The position numbers and the translations under genes are program-made. Shown here in pieces: positions 34,340-41,671 of a DNA stretch of 41,671 bases (position 1 is the stretch's first letter; each line of letters begins with the position of its first letter). The notes beneath the pieces were generated by a model. That model was not told the DNA's origin, did no database searches, and was given only the letters and a program-made list of their open reading frames with translations. Source of the stretch: Suilimivivens sp045586385 (lineage in GTDB: Bacteria > Bacillota > Clostridia > Lachnospirales > Lachnospiraceae); the NCBI GenBank assembly GCA_045586385.1, contig JAZNAE010000040.1, forward strand, positions 1 to 41,671, read 5' to 3'.

Positions 34340-35014
34340 ATGCAGATTCAAAATCACTATAATTCTTATCAAAATGATTTCGGACAGAAATCACATACAC
34401 ATCATATTACGGAGTGTATACATGATGAAGATAAGGTAAAAAAGAAAGAAAGCGGAATCACACATAACAATGCTTCAAAAGGATATCAAAAGAATGATGC
34501 AGCAAAAGCAACAATGGAATATGTTGCTTCTTTTTCCATGGAAGAATTAAGCGTAAATAGAAAGAAAAACGGAGCCGGTTTTTGGAAGGGATATTGGAAT
34601 TCATTAGGTGAGGATAAAAACGGAAACGGAGATTTTGATATCAGGAAAAGCTTGACAAAAGGAATTGTGGGAATATCGCTTGTAATGCAGGGCTTTTTTT
34701 CTGATAAAGTTGCAAAACCTCTTGTATCTGTAAAAAATAGAATGAAAACGATACCCACTGCATTCATAAGGAAATTTGATAAAGGGAAAGAAACCTTTAC
34801 GGCGTTTGCAGACGAAAGTCACAGATTTGGACAAAACGCCAAAGGGGAAAAGGGAAAAAGCAAAAAGGAAGAAATGGAAACGATGCCGTCTGTCAGTGAA
34901 CATCTCACAGATTCCTATAATAAATCAGGCAGGTATTGCCGGATACAGGAAAATTTGACATACCAAAAACCCAAAATAGCAAAGGCTGTAGAAAAAAATG
35001 AAACGAAGGAGTAA
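34340..35014 (+). CDS. Hypothetical basic protein
   Basis: A 224-residue protein that I do not recognise. It is soluble and highly charged, rich in Lys, Glu and Asn, with a His-rich N-terminal stretch (KSHTHHITEC). The middle segment GFWKGYWNSLGEDKNGNG (about 80-97) contains a Trp-rich turn and a calcium-loop-like DKNGNGDFD; a weakly hydrophobic stretch, KGIVGISLVMQGFF, follows near 108-121. The C-terminus is Lys/Glu-rich and probably disordered. GAGGAGAGAAGC before the ATG is a good ribosome binding site. It lies divergently from the KdpDE-like operon, 166 bases away, so the two share a control region. Confidence 0.55.
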   Translation: MQIQNHYNSYQNDFGQKSHTHHITECIHDEDKVKKKESGITHNNASKGYQKNDAAKATMEYVASFSMEELSVNRKKNGAGFWKGYWNSLGEDKNGNGDFDIRKSLTKGIVGISLVMQGFFSDKVAKPLVSVKNRMKTIPTAFIRKFDKGKETFTAFADESHRFGQNAKGEKGKSKKEEMETMPSVSEHLTDSYNKSGRYCRIQENLTYQKPKIAKAVEKNETKE

Positions 35015-35098
35015 AATTCGTAGGTATTACTTGATAAAAATAGTCAAAAAAGTTATACTTAATAGAAGAAAAAGACTGCAAATAGGAGAGGTTATCCC

Positions 35099-36031
35099 AT
35101 GATCTATCAGACAGTACCTTACGAGAAAAGAATTAAAGATAATATCAAGAATTATGCACTTTCCAATTTATATGACAGCGAAATGTTGAAAGAGTATTTT
35201 GAGGACCTGGCAGAGTTGCTTCAAATAAATATTTTACTTACTGACAGACATGGAGAAAAGGAAATTGTAATCGGTGATAGCTTTTTAGGATTTCATCCGG
35301 ATGTGGTAGATGAGCCGGGAAGAAAGCTCAGAGTGCAGAATCGCACAGTGGGTCATTTGTACATAAAAGAATTGGAGCCTGGTAAAAACAGCAGATTGAT
35401 GAACAGTATAATGGATAAAGCCATGGATATGCTGGAAAAACTGGGGGAAGAAACTTATCTTCACAGGGAGAGTAATATTTATCTTGAAGAGCTGGAAGTA
35501 AAGCTTCAGGAGAAGAGACGGATAAACAGTCAACAGGAAAAGGAAGACGTGCTTACCGGCGTGTTTAACAAGAATTATTTTGAGAGCAGAATGTCAGTCA
35601 TTGACCGCTCGGAGGTAGTGCCGGTTGCAGTTATAAATGTTAATATCAATGACTGGAAATTTGTTAACGATCACTTCGGAGATGAAGAGAGCGACAGATT
35701 AATAAAGATAGTGGCCGGGATTTTAAAAGAAGAAGGAAAACCGGAATTTGTAATCGGTAGAATTGACGGAGATGTGTTCGGTGTTTTGATTCCCATGGCT
35801 GCTGATGGAGAAGCAGAAGAGTTTACATTCAGAATACAGCAGAGATGCAATGCGTATGTTGATCCTGTTTTAGCACCGTCTGTTGCAGTAGGGTATGTGT
35901 ATAAGACAAATGTGGAAGAAAAGTTAGAAGAGAGAATGTCCGATGCAGAGTATGAAATGTTTAACAATAAATTTGAAGTAAAAAATGCCCCGGGATATAA
36001 AGAGAGACTTGCAAAGGGACTTTCTAAATAG
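35099..36031 (+). CDS. Degenerate GGDEF-domain protein
   Basis: A 310-residue cytoplasmic protein. Residues about 30-110 resemble a PocR/GAF-type sensing domain (LAELLQINILLTDRHGEKE and IGDSFLGFHPD). About 130-165 is a coiled linker. The C-terminal GGDEF-like domain (165-300) opens with DVLTGVFNKNYFESR, the usual D-LTGL-N-R-F start, and has NVNINDWKFVNDHFGDEESDRL. The signature is RIDGDVFGVL where active cyclases have RxGGDEF, so the second Gly and the Glu are lost. It is therefore probably not a diguanylate cyclase but could bind GTP or act as a sensor. AGGAGAGG precedes the ATG. The terminator at 36034 follows its stop. Confidence 0.75.
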   Translation: MIYQTVPYEKRIKDNIKNYALSNLYDSEMLKEYFEDLAELLQINILLTDRHGEKEIVIGDSFLGFHPDVVDEPGRKLRVQNRTVGHLYIKELEPGKNSRLMNSIMDKAMDMLEKLGEETYLHRESNIYLEELEVKLQEKRRINSQQEKEDVLTGVFNKNYFESRMSVIDRSEVVPVAVINVNINDWKFVNDHFGDEESDRLIKIVAGILKEEGKPEFVIGRIDGDVFGVLIPMAADGEAEEFTFRIQQRCNAYVDPVLAPSVAVGYVYKTNVEEKLEERMSDAEYEMFNNKFEVKNAPGYKERLAKGLSK

Positions 36032-36033
36032 AG

Positions 36034-36063
36034 AAACGTGTGTCAGTTGACACACGTTTTTTT
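36034..36063. terminator. Bidirectional terminator
   Basis: AAACGTGTGTC (36034-36044) pairs with GACACACGTTT (36049-36059) around a 4-base loop; T residues continue to 36063. It lies between the convergent GGDEF-like gene and the zinc-ribbon membrane protein gene, whose stop codon is at 36062-36064. It should stop transcription efficiently on the plus strand and, with a shorter U-tract, on the minus strand. Confidence 0.85.
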
Positions 36064-36766
36064 AAAAGTGAAGTCTGCGGCGGACCGCTTCACGGAGTCT
36101 TCTGGTACATAAAATAGTAGCAAGTAAAACAGATATAACACCGCATACAGTCAAAACAACGGCAGACCATACGAGATGCTTGGGAGAACCCGCATAATGC
36201 TCAATCAGTAGTTCCAGACCGATGCAGAAAACTGCGATTTCCACGAAAATATACAGACCTGTACTGATAAAGGAAACAGGCAGTGCATGAAGGAGCAGAG
36301 CCAATATTTCTACCAAAATGGTAATGAGCACAATAATAGGAAGAGCCAGTTTAAAGAACCAGTCATTGCCCTGGGTATTAAAGGTAACCAAATATAAGAA
36401 AAAACCGACTGCTATTCCATCAAGGAGAAGGTAAATGTAAATCGGAAACTTTGAGTAAATAATAACCGGTGCCATCAGTACAAACAGTATGAGGCAAATA
36501 CCGATGACGTACAAAGACCACATGGTGCCCGGAAAAACAAATAAATTCAGGAGCAGACAGCTTAAAGCAGTGGCACCCAGTACTACAGTTGTCAGGATGG
36601 CTAAATCTTTGCGACGCACTTTATCCACCTGTCCTTTTTCCGTAGGATAAGGGCCGGCTTCTCTTTTTCGGGGAAACTCGTTTGGATTGATTACCGGAGT
36701 GTGGCAAAGGGGACAGGAAGCAAGAGAAGCTTCTAACTCTACGCCACAGTTTACACAATAGGACAT
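36062..36766 (-). CDS. Zinc-ribbon membrane protein (DUF6320-like)
   Basis: A 234-residue protein. It begins with a zinc ribbon, CVNC at 4-7 and CPLC at 18-21, followed by a Pro-rich linker, and then six hydrophobic segments between about 55 and 220 (TVVLGATALSCLLLNLF, LYVIGICLILFVLMAP, YIYLLLDGIAVGFFLYLV and further ones). It ends in a basic tail, RRLREAVRRRLHF. This matches the DUF6320 type found next to acyltransferases in Clostridia. It starts 20 bases after the acyltransferase stop, with GAAAGG as ribosome binding site, so the pair is an operon. A role as a membrane partner of the acyltransferase is inferred only from context. Confidence 0.72.
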   Translation of the reverse strand: MSYCVNCGVELEASLASCPLCHTPVINPNEFPRKREAGPYPTEKGQVDKVRRKDLAILTTVVLGATALSCLLLNLFVFPGTMWSLYVIGICLILFVLMAPVIIYSKFPIYIYLLLDGIAVGFFLYLVTFNTQGNDWFFKLALPIIVLITILVEILALLLHALPVSFISTGLYIFVEIAVFCIGLELLIEHYAGSPKHLVWSAVVLTVCGVISVLLATILCTRRLREAVRRRLHF

Positions 36767-36785
36767 ATGCTTTTCCTTTCTGGAA

Positions 36786-38093
36786 TTATAATTCCCGGTT
36801 ACTTTCTATTTTAACATGGACACCGTCCTGAACTAATTTTTGGAAAAAATAGCGTTCTACGTCACTTTCCACAATGTTGCTGGCAAAGTTTATGGTCATG
36901 GTATCTTTAAAACTGATAATTGCACAATTGGTGCGGGAAGAAAACGGTTGCCCCATATAGATGTCAAAACGCTCAATAAAAGGTTCCATATTTTCAGGAA
37001 CTTTCAGCATACCCATATTGGTAAGTCCCGCAGAAGAATTTCGATCCTGTACCTTGGTATAAAATTGCCGTACTACAAAGTCCTTAAGAAATAACGGTAC
37101 AATACGAATCAAAGGATGTCTTTGTGTATTTGCATTGGTAGTGATATCACCTTTTAAAAACTTGTTATTAATGTAATAACGCATGTAGTGATGTACCTGG
37201 GTTACAATTTCTTCGAAGGTATAATCGCCAAGTCTTGGGTCAATGCCGGGATATATCATGGTAATAAAATTACGAAGTGTTTTTGAAGGGAAAAAGCGTC
37301 TTAAATTAACCGGCATGGCAATCCGCACAGGCTTTAGACGAATATGCCACTCATTTTCCTGCTTTTTCAGTAAAGCATAAAGCAAAACGGCGTTTAAATA
37401 CTCTGTAATGCTGACCTGATATTTGGCAGCCGCTGCCGATATGTCTTTTACGGACAATATGCCGTCAATGACATTAAAAGTATAAAAGGGCTCTTTGGTG
37501 CCTCGGATGCGATAGGTTTTTTCGCCCGGACGCTTGGGACTTACTTTGGCGTTGGCGTAACGCATGTAAGCGTCCTCAAGTTCTTCCGGATGTGGTGCTT
37601 CATGAATGTTTTTTACGTAGTATCCGTCAGATATTTCATGGCCAAGTAATCTTAGATAAACAGCTGTTATGGTGTTGAGAACATACATACATCCCGTACC
37701 GTCTCCTAAACTGTGATGTGCTTCCAAAGAAATCCTGCAATCATGATAGTACACACGGAGCAGATATCTGTTTCCTGCTCTAAATGGCATAGGCATACAG
37801 AAATTGCGGATATCTTTTTGTACAAATGGTCCCGGACGGTGGTTTGTTTCCAAATAACGCCAAAACAGCCCTTTTCGTATGGCTGTTTTATAAGTTGGAA
37901 AACGGGGAAGCGTCATGTCTATAGCCTGCTGGAGAATATCCGGCTTGACAGGTTCCTTTAAGAGGACCGACAAACGGTATACAGAGGAAAAATCCTTCCG
38001 CTGCAAGGTGGGATAGACAATGGCTGATAAATCCAGTTTGTACCACACTTTTCTGTCAATATGCTGTTGGGATTGGTCTTTTTGTTTTTTCAA
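36786..38093 (-). CDS. Condensation/WES-like acyltransferase
   Basis: A 435-residue protein with the fold of the condensation-domain superfamily (CoA-dependent acyltransferases such as alcohol acetyltransferase, PapA5 and nonribosomal condensation domains). The catalytic HHxxxDG motif is HHSLGDG at 126-132. Other segments of the family include VRIAMPVNLRRFFPSKTLRNF near 279-299 and GLTNMGMLKVP near 370. It has no membrane helix or signal and is probably cytoplasmic. It is co-transcribed with the zinc-ribbon membrane protein. It may make an acylated lipid or glycolipid, but the acyl donor and acceptor cannot be read from sequence. The start at 38093 follows a weak ribosome binding site (GCAAAGG on the minus strand). 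Confidence 0.75.
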   Translation of the reverse strand: MKKQKDQSQQHIDRKVWYKLDLSAIVYPTLQRKDFSSVYRLSVLLKEPVKPDILQQAIDMTLPRFPTYKTAIRKGLFWRYLETNHRPGPFVQKDIRNFCMPMPFRAGNRYLLRVYYHDCRISLEAHHSLGDGTGCMYVLNTITAVYLRLLGHEISDGYYVKNIHEAPHPEELEDAYMRYANAKVSPKRPGEKTYRIRGTKEPFYTFNVIDGILSVKDISAAAAKYQVSITEYLNAVLLYALLKKQENEWHIRLKPVRIAMPVNLRRFFPSKTLRNFITMIYPGIDPRLGDYTFEEIVTQVHHYMRYYINNKFLKGDITTNANTQRHPLIRIVPLFLKDFVVRQFYTKVQDRNSSAGLTNMGMLKVPENMEPFIERFDIYMGQPFSSRTNCAIISFKDTMTINFASNIVESDVERYFFQKLVQDGVHVKIESNREL

Positions 38094-38279
38094 TAGAGTA
38101 ACCTTTGCATAAATAATAATTATAGTTATTATAGCATAACGGTATGTGATAGGAAATATTTATAAAAATAAACTATTTATTAAATCTCCAGAATGAACCA
38201 AACATGAGATAATGGGAGAAAATAGAAGAAATAGAGAGAAAATGAAAGAAAATATAACGAAATCCGGCTGTGATAGCAT

Positions 38280-38347
38280 TTGCAAACAGTTGCATATAAA
38301 ATTAATATAAGTTTTAGTGATTAGCACTCGGGTTGAAAGAGTGCTAA
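38280..38347 (+). promoter_or_regulatory. groE promoter with CIRCE operator
   Basis: -35 TTGCAA (38280-38285), 17 bases, -10 TAATAT (38303-38308). The CIRCE element follows: TTAGCACTC (38321-38329), 9-base spacer, GAGTGCTAA (38339-38347), a perfect inverted repeat. HrcA binds CIRCE and represses groESL; repression is lifted on heat shock. CIRCE overlaps the predicted transcript start and early leader, as is usual. A ribosome binding site (AAGGAGG) follows at about 38382-38388. Confidence 0.92.
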
Positions 38348-38395
38348 CAAAAGAAAAAGTAAATAATTTTAACGATTATAAAGGAGGCAGTATCC

Positions 38396-38680
38396 ATGAA
38401 GTTAGTACCTTTAGGAGACAGAGTAGTATTAAAGCAGTTAGTTGCAGAAGAAACAACAAAATCCGGTATCGTATTACCCGGACAGAACAAAGAAAAACCC
38501 CAGCAGGCAGAAGTACTTGCGGTAGGTCCCGGTGGAATGGTAGACGGCAAGGAAGTAAAAATGGAAGTAAAAGTGGGAGACCAGGTAATTTACTCCAAGT
38601 ATGCAGGAACTGATGTAAAGATTGATGAAGAAGAATATATCATCGTAAGACAGAGTGATATTCTTGCAGTTATTCAGTAA
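38396..38680 (+). CDS. groES: Co-chaperonin GroES
   Basis: A 94-residue protein, the normal GroES length. It begins MKLVPLGDRVVLKQL, followed by the mobile-loop region (EETTKSGIVLPGQNKEKP, about 17-34) that contacts GroEL, and ends with the beta-barrel part EEYIIVRQSDILAVIQ. It caps GroEL and controls the folding chamber. AAGGAGGCAG is the ribosome binding site, 40 bases separate it from groEL, and the operon is controlled by CIRCE. Confidence 0.98.
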   Translation: MKLVPLGDRVVLKQLVAEETTKSGIVLPGQNKEKPQQAEVLAVGPGGMVDGKEVKMEVKVGDQVIYSKYAGTDVKIDEEEYIIVRQSDILAVIQ

Positions 38681-38720
38681 TAGGGACATAATTTAAAAAA
38701 TAAAAAGGAGGCCGATTGGA

Positions 38721-40340
38721 ATGGCAAAAGAATTAAAATATGGTGCAGAAGCACGTGCTGCTTTGGAAGCAGGTGTAAATCAGTTAGCAAATACAGTAAG
38801 AGTAACCTTAGGACCTAAAGGAAGAAACGTAGTTTTGGATAAATCCTTTGGCGCACCTCTTATTACCAATGACGGTGTTACTATTGCAAAGGAAATCGAA
38901 CTGGAAGATGCATTCGAAAATATGGGTGCACAGCTTGTAAAAGAAGTTGCAACAAAAACAAATGATGGAGCAGGTGACGGTACTACAACAGCTACTGTGC
39001 TTGCACAGGCGATGATTAATGCAGGTATGAAGAACCTGGCAGCTGGTGCAAATCCGATTATCTTAAGAAAGGGTATGAAGAAAGCAACTGATTGTGCAGT
39101 GGAAGCAATCGCAAAGATGAGCTCTAAAGTAAACGGTAAAGAGCATATTGCAAGAGTAGCAGCGATTTCTGCAGGCGATGAAGAAGTGGGAACCTTAGTT
39201 GCAGATGCAATGGAAAAGGTATCCGGCGACGGTGTTATTACCATTGAAGAAAGCAAGACCATGCTTACAGAACTTGATCTTGTAGAAGGTATGCAGTTTG
39301 ACAGAGGTTACATCTCTGCTTATATGGCAACCGATATGGATAAGATGGAAGCAGTTCTTGACAATCCTTACATTTTAATTACAGATAAGAAAATCTCCAG
39401 CATTCAGGAAATCTTACCTGTACTTGAGCAGATTGTACAGTCCGGCGCAAAGCTTCTTATCATTGCAGAAGATGTAGAAGGTGAAGCGCTGACTACATTA
39501 ATCGTGAACAAACTCCGTGGTACATTCAATGTAGTAGCAGTGAAGGCACCAGGCTATGGTGACAGAAGAAAAGCAATGCTTGAGGATATTGCCATCCTTA
39601 CAGGCGGTCAGGTAATCAGCGAAGAACTTGGCCTTGACTTAAAAGAAGCAACGCTTGCCCAGCTTGGTAGAGCAAAATCCGTTAAGATTCAGAAAGAAAA
39701 CACCGTTATCGTTGACGGTGAAGGTGACAAGGCAGCAATTGCTGCAAGAATTAATCAGATTAAGGGACAGATTGAAGAAACGACATCTGATTTTGATAGA
39801 GAAAAATTACAGGAAAGACTTGCAAAATTAGCAGGCGGTGTTGCGGTTATCCGCGTAGGTGCTGCTACCGAAACAGAAATGAAGGAAGCAAAACTCCGTC
39901 TTGAAGATGCTCTTGCAGCAACCAGAGCAGCAGTGGAAGAAGGTATCATCTGTGGTGGTGGTTCTGCTTACATCCACGCATCCAAGGATGTATCTAAGCT
40001 TGCAGATACCTTAGAAGGTGATGAAAAGTCAAGTGCACAGATTGTCCTTAAGGCATTAGAAGCTCCTCTTTACCACATCGCAGCAAACGCAGGTCTTGAA
40101 GGCAGCGTAATCATCAATAAAGTAAGAGAATCCGAAATCGGTGTTGGTTTCGATGCTCTGAAGGAAGAATATGTAGATATGGTAAGCGCAGGTATTCTTG
40201 ACCCCGCAAAGGTAACAAGAAGCGCACTCCAGAATGCAACAAGTGTTGCATCCACACTCCTTACAACAGAATCTGTTGTAGCAAATATCAAAGAAGATGT
40301 TCCCGCAATGCCCGCCGGCGGCATGGGAGGGATGATGTAA
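38721..40340 (+). CDS. groEL: Chaperonin GroEL
   Basis: A 539-residue chaperonin subunit that makes a double seven-member ring and folds proteins with ATP and GroES. It begins AKELKYGAEARAAL, contains the ATP-binding segment LGPKGRNVVLDKSFG near 31-45 and DGTTTATVLA near 86-95, and has the usual C-terminal Gly-Met tail (AMPAGGMGGMM). No frameshift was seen. AAAAGGAGGCC lies before the ATG. The gene ends in a very strong hairpin at 40360. Confidence 0.98.
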   Translation: MAKELKYGAEARAALEAGVNQLANTVRVTLGPKGRNVVLDKSFGAPLITNDGVTIAKEIELEDAFENMGAQLVKEVATKTNDGAGDGTTTATVLAQAMINAGMKNLAAGANPIILRKGMKKATDCAVEAIAKMSSKVNGKEHIARVAAISAGDEEVGTLVADAMEKVSGDGVITIEESKTMLTELDLVEGMQFDRGYISAYMATDMDKMEAVLDNPYILITDKKISSIQEILPVLEQIVQSGAKLLIIAEDVEGEALTTLIVNKLRGTFNVVAVKAPGYGDRRKAMLEDIAILTGGQVISEELGLDLKEATLAQLGRAKSVKIQKENTVIVDGEGDKAAIAARINQIKGQIEETTSDFDREKLQERLAKLAGGVAVIRVGAATETEMKEAKLRLEDALAATRAAVEEGIICGGGSAYIHASKDVSKLADTLEGDEKSSAQIVLKALEAPLYHIAANAGLEGSVIINKVRESEIGVGFDALKEEYVDMVSAGILDPAKVTRSALQNATSVASTLLTTESVVANIKEDVPAMPAGGMGGMM

Positions 40341-40359
40341 GCGTATAAACAGGCGATGC

Positions 40360-40424
40360 GTCAGAAATAAAAAGGCACTTGGCTCAAGTTTACTTGAAGC
40401 CAAGCGCCTTTTTCTATTTCTGAC
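40360..40424 (+). terminator. Large terminator hairpin after groEL
   Basis: The outer stem GTCAGAAATA (40360-40369) pairs with TATTTCTGAC (40415-40424); the inner stem AAAAGGC (40370-40376) pairs with GCCTTTT (40406-40412); CTTGGCT (40378-40384) pairs with AGCCAAG (40398-40404), then CAAGT with ACTTG. The core intrinsic terminator is the inner part followed by TTTTTC; the outer arms extend it to 65 bases. It serves the groESL operon and could stop reverse transcription too. Confidence 0.9.
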
Positions 40425-40425
40425 A

Positions 40426-40473
40426 TACCGCTGTAAGCGGTAGCCTGTGGACTCCGTAGGAGTTTACAGGCTA
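40426..40473. repeat. Two adjacent GTA-loop hairpins, probable repeat element
   Basis: TACCGCT (40426-40432) pairs with AGCGGTA (40436-40442) around GTA. Next, TAGCCTGT (40441-40448) pairs with ACAGGCTA (40466-40473), with an inner stem ACTCC (40451-40455) / GGAGT (40459-40463) again around GTA. Two stem-loops with the same loop, right after a terminator, suggest a repeated extragenic element of this genome; this cannot be confirmed from one copy. Confidence 0.45.
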
Positions 40474-40749
40474 AGCGAGCCGTAGTATACAAGCGACGCG
40501 AAGCGTTTAGAGTTTAAAGTGGTGGAAGGCAAGTTTTTATGGTTTTTGAGCAGATAGATTTCGTATAATAAGTACATATAGATGCTTTTACAGTTTTCTA
40601 ATGTATCTGAGATTGTAAAATGCTTAGCTTAATGGCATTAGGCGTAAGCTGTCCCATTTTTTTCGATTTTGGTAAATATGCCGATTGAAATAATAATGAA
40701 ATAGTGATAATCTTTTATCAAGAATTCCTCTGCCATGGAGGAAGTAACT
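40474..40749. other. Intergenic region upstream of the second Rpn gene
   Basis: No gene is visible. A GC-rich stretch with GAAGCG/GCGACGCG words (about 40473-40510) continues the repeat-like DNA, then the sequence becomes AT-rich. AGCTTA (40626-40631) and TAAGCT (40645-40650) form a short stem followed by a T-run (40656-40662), a possible weak terminator. I see no clear promoter for the nuclease gene. Confidence 0.4.
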
Positions 40750-41592
40750 ATGAGTAACAAGAGAAGATTTCAAGACTTAACAATCCGGGATAATTTTATC
40801 TTTGCAGCAGTGATGATGCAGGCAGATAACTGCAAGAGACTTTTGGAGATGCTGCTTGGGATAAAAATCCGGGAGGTAGTAATCAGCTACGAAAAAAGCC
40901 TGATTTATAATCCAGAGTGTAAGGGCGTTCGTCTGGATGTATATGCGAATGATGAGAAGAATACCAGATACGACATTGAAATGCAGGTGGCGAAACAGAA
41001 ACTGGGAAAGAGAGCCAGATACTATCACAGTCAGATGGACATGGATGCGTTAGGCAGCGGACATGAATATAATGAGTTGCCCGGTGCATATGTCATTTTT
41101 ATTTGTGATTTTGATCCTTTTGGTGAGGAGAAGTATTGCTATACCTTTGAAAACAGATGCCTGCAGGATTTTTCTTTAGATATGGGAGACGAATGCAGAA
41201 GTATATTTTTAAGCACAGTAGGGAAAGATGAAGAAAGCATTCCAAAGGAACTGAAAGCATTTTTGAAGTTTGTAAAGGAAGATACACCTGAGAATAATAC
41301 AGGAACAGACGATGCATATGTAAGGAAACTGCAGGAAACAATTCGTAGCGTGAAAGAAAACAGAGAATTGGAGAGTAGCTTTATGACATGGGAAGATATT
41401 CGTCAGGAAAGTAAGGCAGAAGAAAGAAAGGAAATAATTTTGGAGTTATTAGAGGGACTTGGAGAAGTCTCTCAAAATCTTAACGAACTTATTTTGTCAG
41501 AAAACCGGATGAGAATTTTGAAATCCATGACAAAACTAGCCAACCAAGCCAAATCCATAGAAGAGTTCGAGGAACAAATTTCAAATCTATAG
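40750..41592 (+). CDS. Rpn-family PD-(D/E)XK nuclease / transposase-like protein
   Basis: A 280-residue protein of the Rpn (recombination-promoting nuclease) group. The opening DLTIRDNFIFAAVM is typical, followed by CKRLLEMLLGIKI, then RLDVYANDEKN with Asp63 and the active-site strand YDIEMQV with Glu77 and Gln79, completing the D...ExQ nuclease motif. YYHSQMDMDAL and YVIFICDFDPFG follow as in relatives. The C-terminal 80 residues are helical and charged. GGAGGAA (40737-40743) is 6 bases before ATG 40750, so this start is preferred to the ATG at 40735, which overlaps that site. It is distinct in sequence from the Rpn-type gene at 16170-17126; both are single copies with no transposon ends seen. 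Confidence 0.85.
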   Translation: MSNKRRFQDLTIRDNFIFAAVMMQADNCKRLLEMLLGIKIREVVISYEKSLIYNPECKGVRLDVYANDEKNTRYDIEMQVAKQKLGKRARYYHSQMDMDALGSGHEYNELPGAYVIFICDFDPFGEEKYCYTFENRCLQDFSLDMGDECRSIFLSTVGKDEESIPKELKAFLKFVKEDTPENNTGTDDAYVRKLQETIRSVKENRELESSFMTWEDIRQESKAEERKEIILELLEGLGEVSQNLNELILSENRMRILKSMTKLANQAKSIEEFEEQISNL

Positions 41593-41671
41593 TACTGTCT
41601 TTTCGCAAATAATAATCATATATAAGTCAAACAGACTTAATTCTATGAGCTTAATTCAAGTAACTAATCAA

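Noticed and set aside
38780..39262. Minus-strand open frames opposite groEL
   Set aside because: Shadows of groEL; no ribosome binding site or domain.

Overview
The window looks like a chromosomal segment from an anaerobic member of the Clostridia, most likely the family Lachnospiraceae. The evidence is moderately AT-rich DNA, strong AGGAGG-type ribosome binding sites, a Gram-positive PolC replicase, the MEP isoprenoid pathway, a CIRCE-controlled groES-groEL operon, WXG100/pre-toxin (type VII secretion-like) genes, and several protein types common in gut Clostridia: TIR with beta-propeller, WG repeats, bactofilin, and Rpn/PD-(D/E)XK nucleases. No rRNA, tRNA or CRISPR array was seen. All identifications come from reading motifs; no database search was run.

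Layout. (1) 1-255 is the end of an IS3-family (IS150-like) insertion sequence. (2) 358-7294 is a housekeeping run: a membrane-anchored polysaccharide deacetylase, a bactofilin, then pyrH-frr-uppS-cdsA-dxr-rseP, covering UMP kinase, ribosome recycling, undecaprenyl diphosphate, CDP-diacylglycerol, the MEP pathway and the site-2 protease. (3) 7325-9581 is a PP2C phosphatase and a membrane Ser/Thr kinase with their own promoter, placed between rseP and ispG-polC. (4) 9578-15335 is ispG-polC, driven by a near-consensus promoter overlapping the kinase stop codon. (5) 15353-26535 is an accessory region: a GNAT-like gene with a tiny partner, an Rpn nuclease, a WXG100-like gene overlapping a pre-toxin gene whose colicin-E5-like end is cut short and followed out of frame by a glucosaminidase remnant, then four exported proteins or lipoproteins and a 1001-residue TIR-membrane-propeller protein. 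(6) 26563-31897 holds a DHH phosphoesterase and a hexuronate module (divergent AraC regulator, uxuA, uxuB).

(7) 31895-32338 is a 444-bp fold-back element: a giant imperfect palindrome flanked by a 7-bp direct repeat, sitting exactly on the uxuB stop codon. (8) 32366-34261 is a KdpDE-like two-component system on the minus strand, with a good promoter and an 11-bp-periodic direct repeat upstream. (9) 34340-38093 holds a hypothetical protein, a degenerate GGDEF protein, and a minus-strand pair made of a condensation-type acyltransferase and a zinc-ribbon membrane protein. (10) 38280-40424 is the groES-groEL operon with promoter, CIRCE operator and a very strong terminator, then a structured intergenic region and a second Rpn-family nuclease.

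How the parts fit. The front half is envelope and isoprenoid supply (UppS, CdsA, Dxr, IspG, RseP, deacetylase) coupled to nucleotide, translation and replication genes. The kinase/phosphatase pair could tune envelope growth. The middle is a small conflict and surface-protein island with visible decay and shuffling. The most interesting observations are the fold-back element with its probable target-site duplication, the broken toxin/glucosaminidase junction, and the signalling pair inserted in a core gene run.
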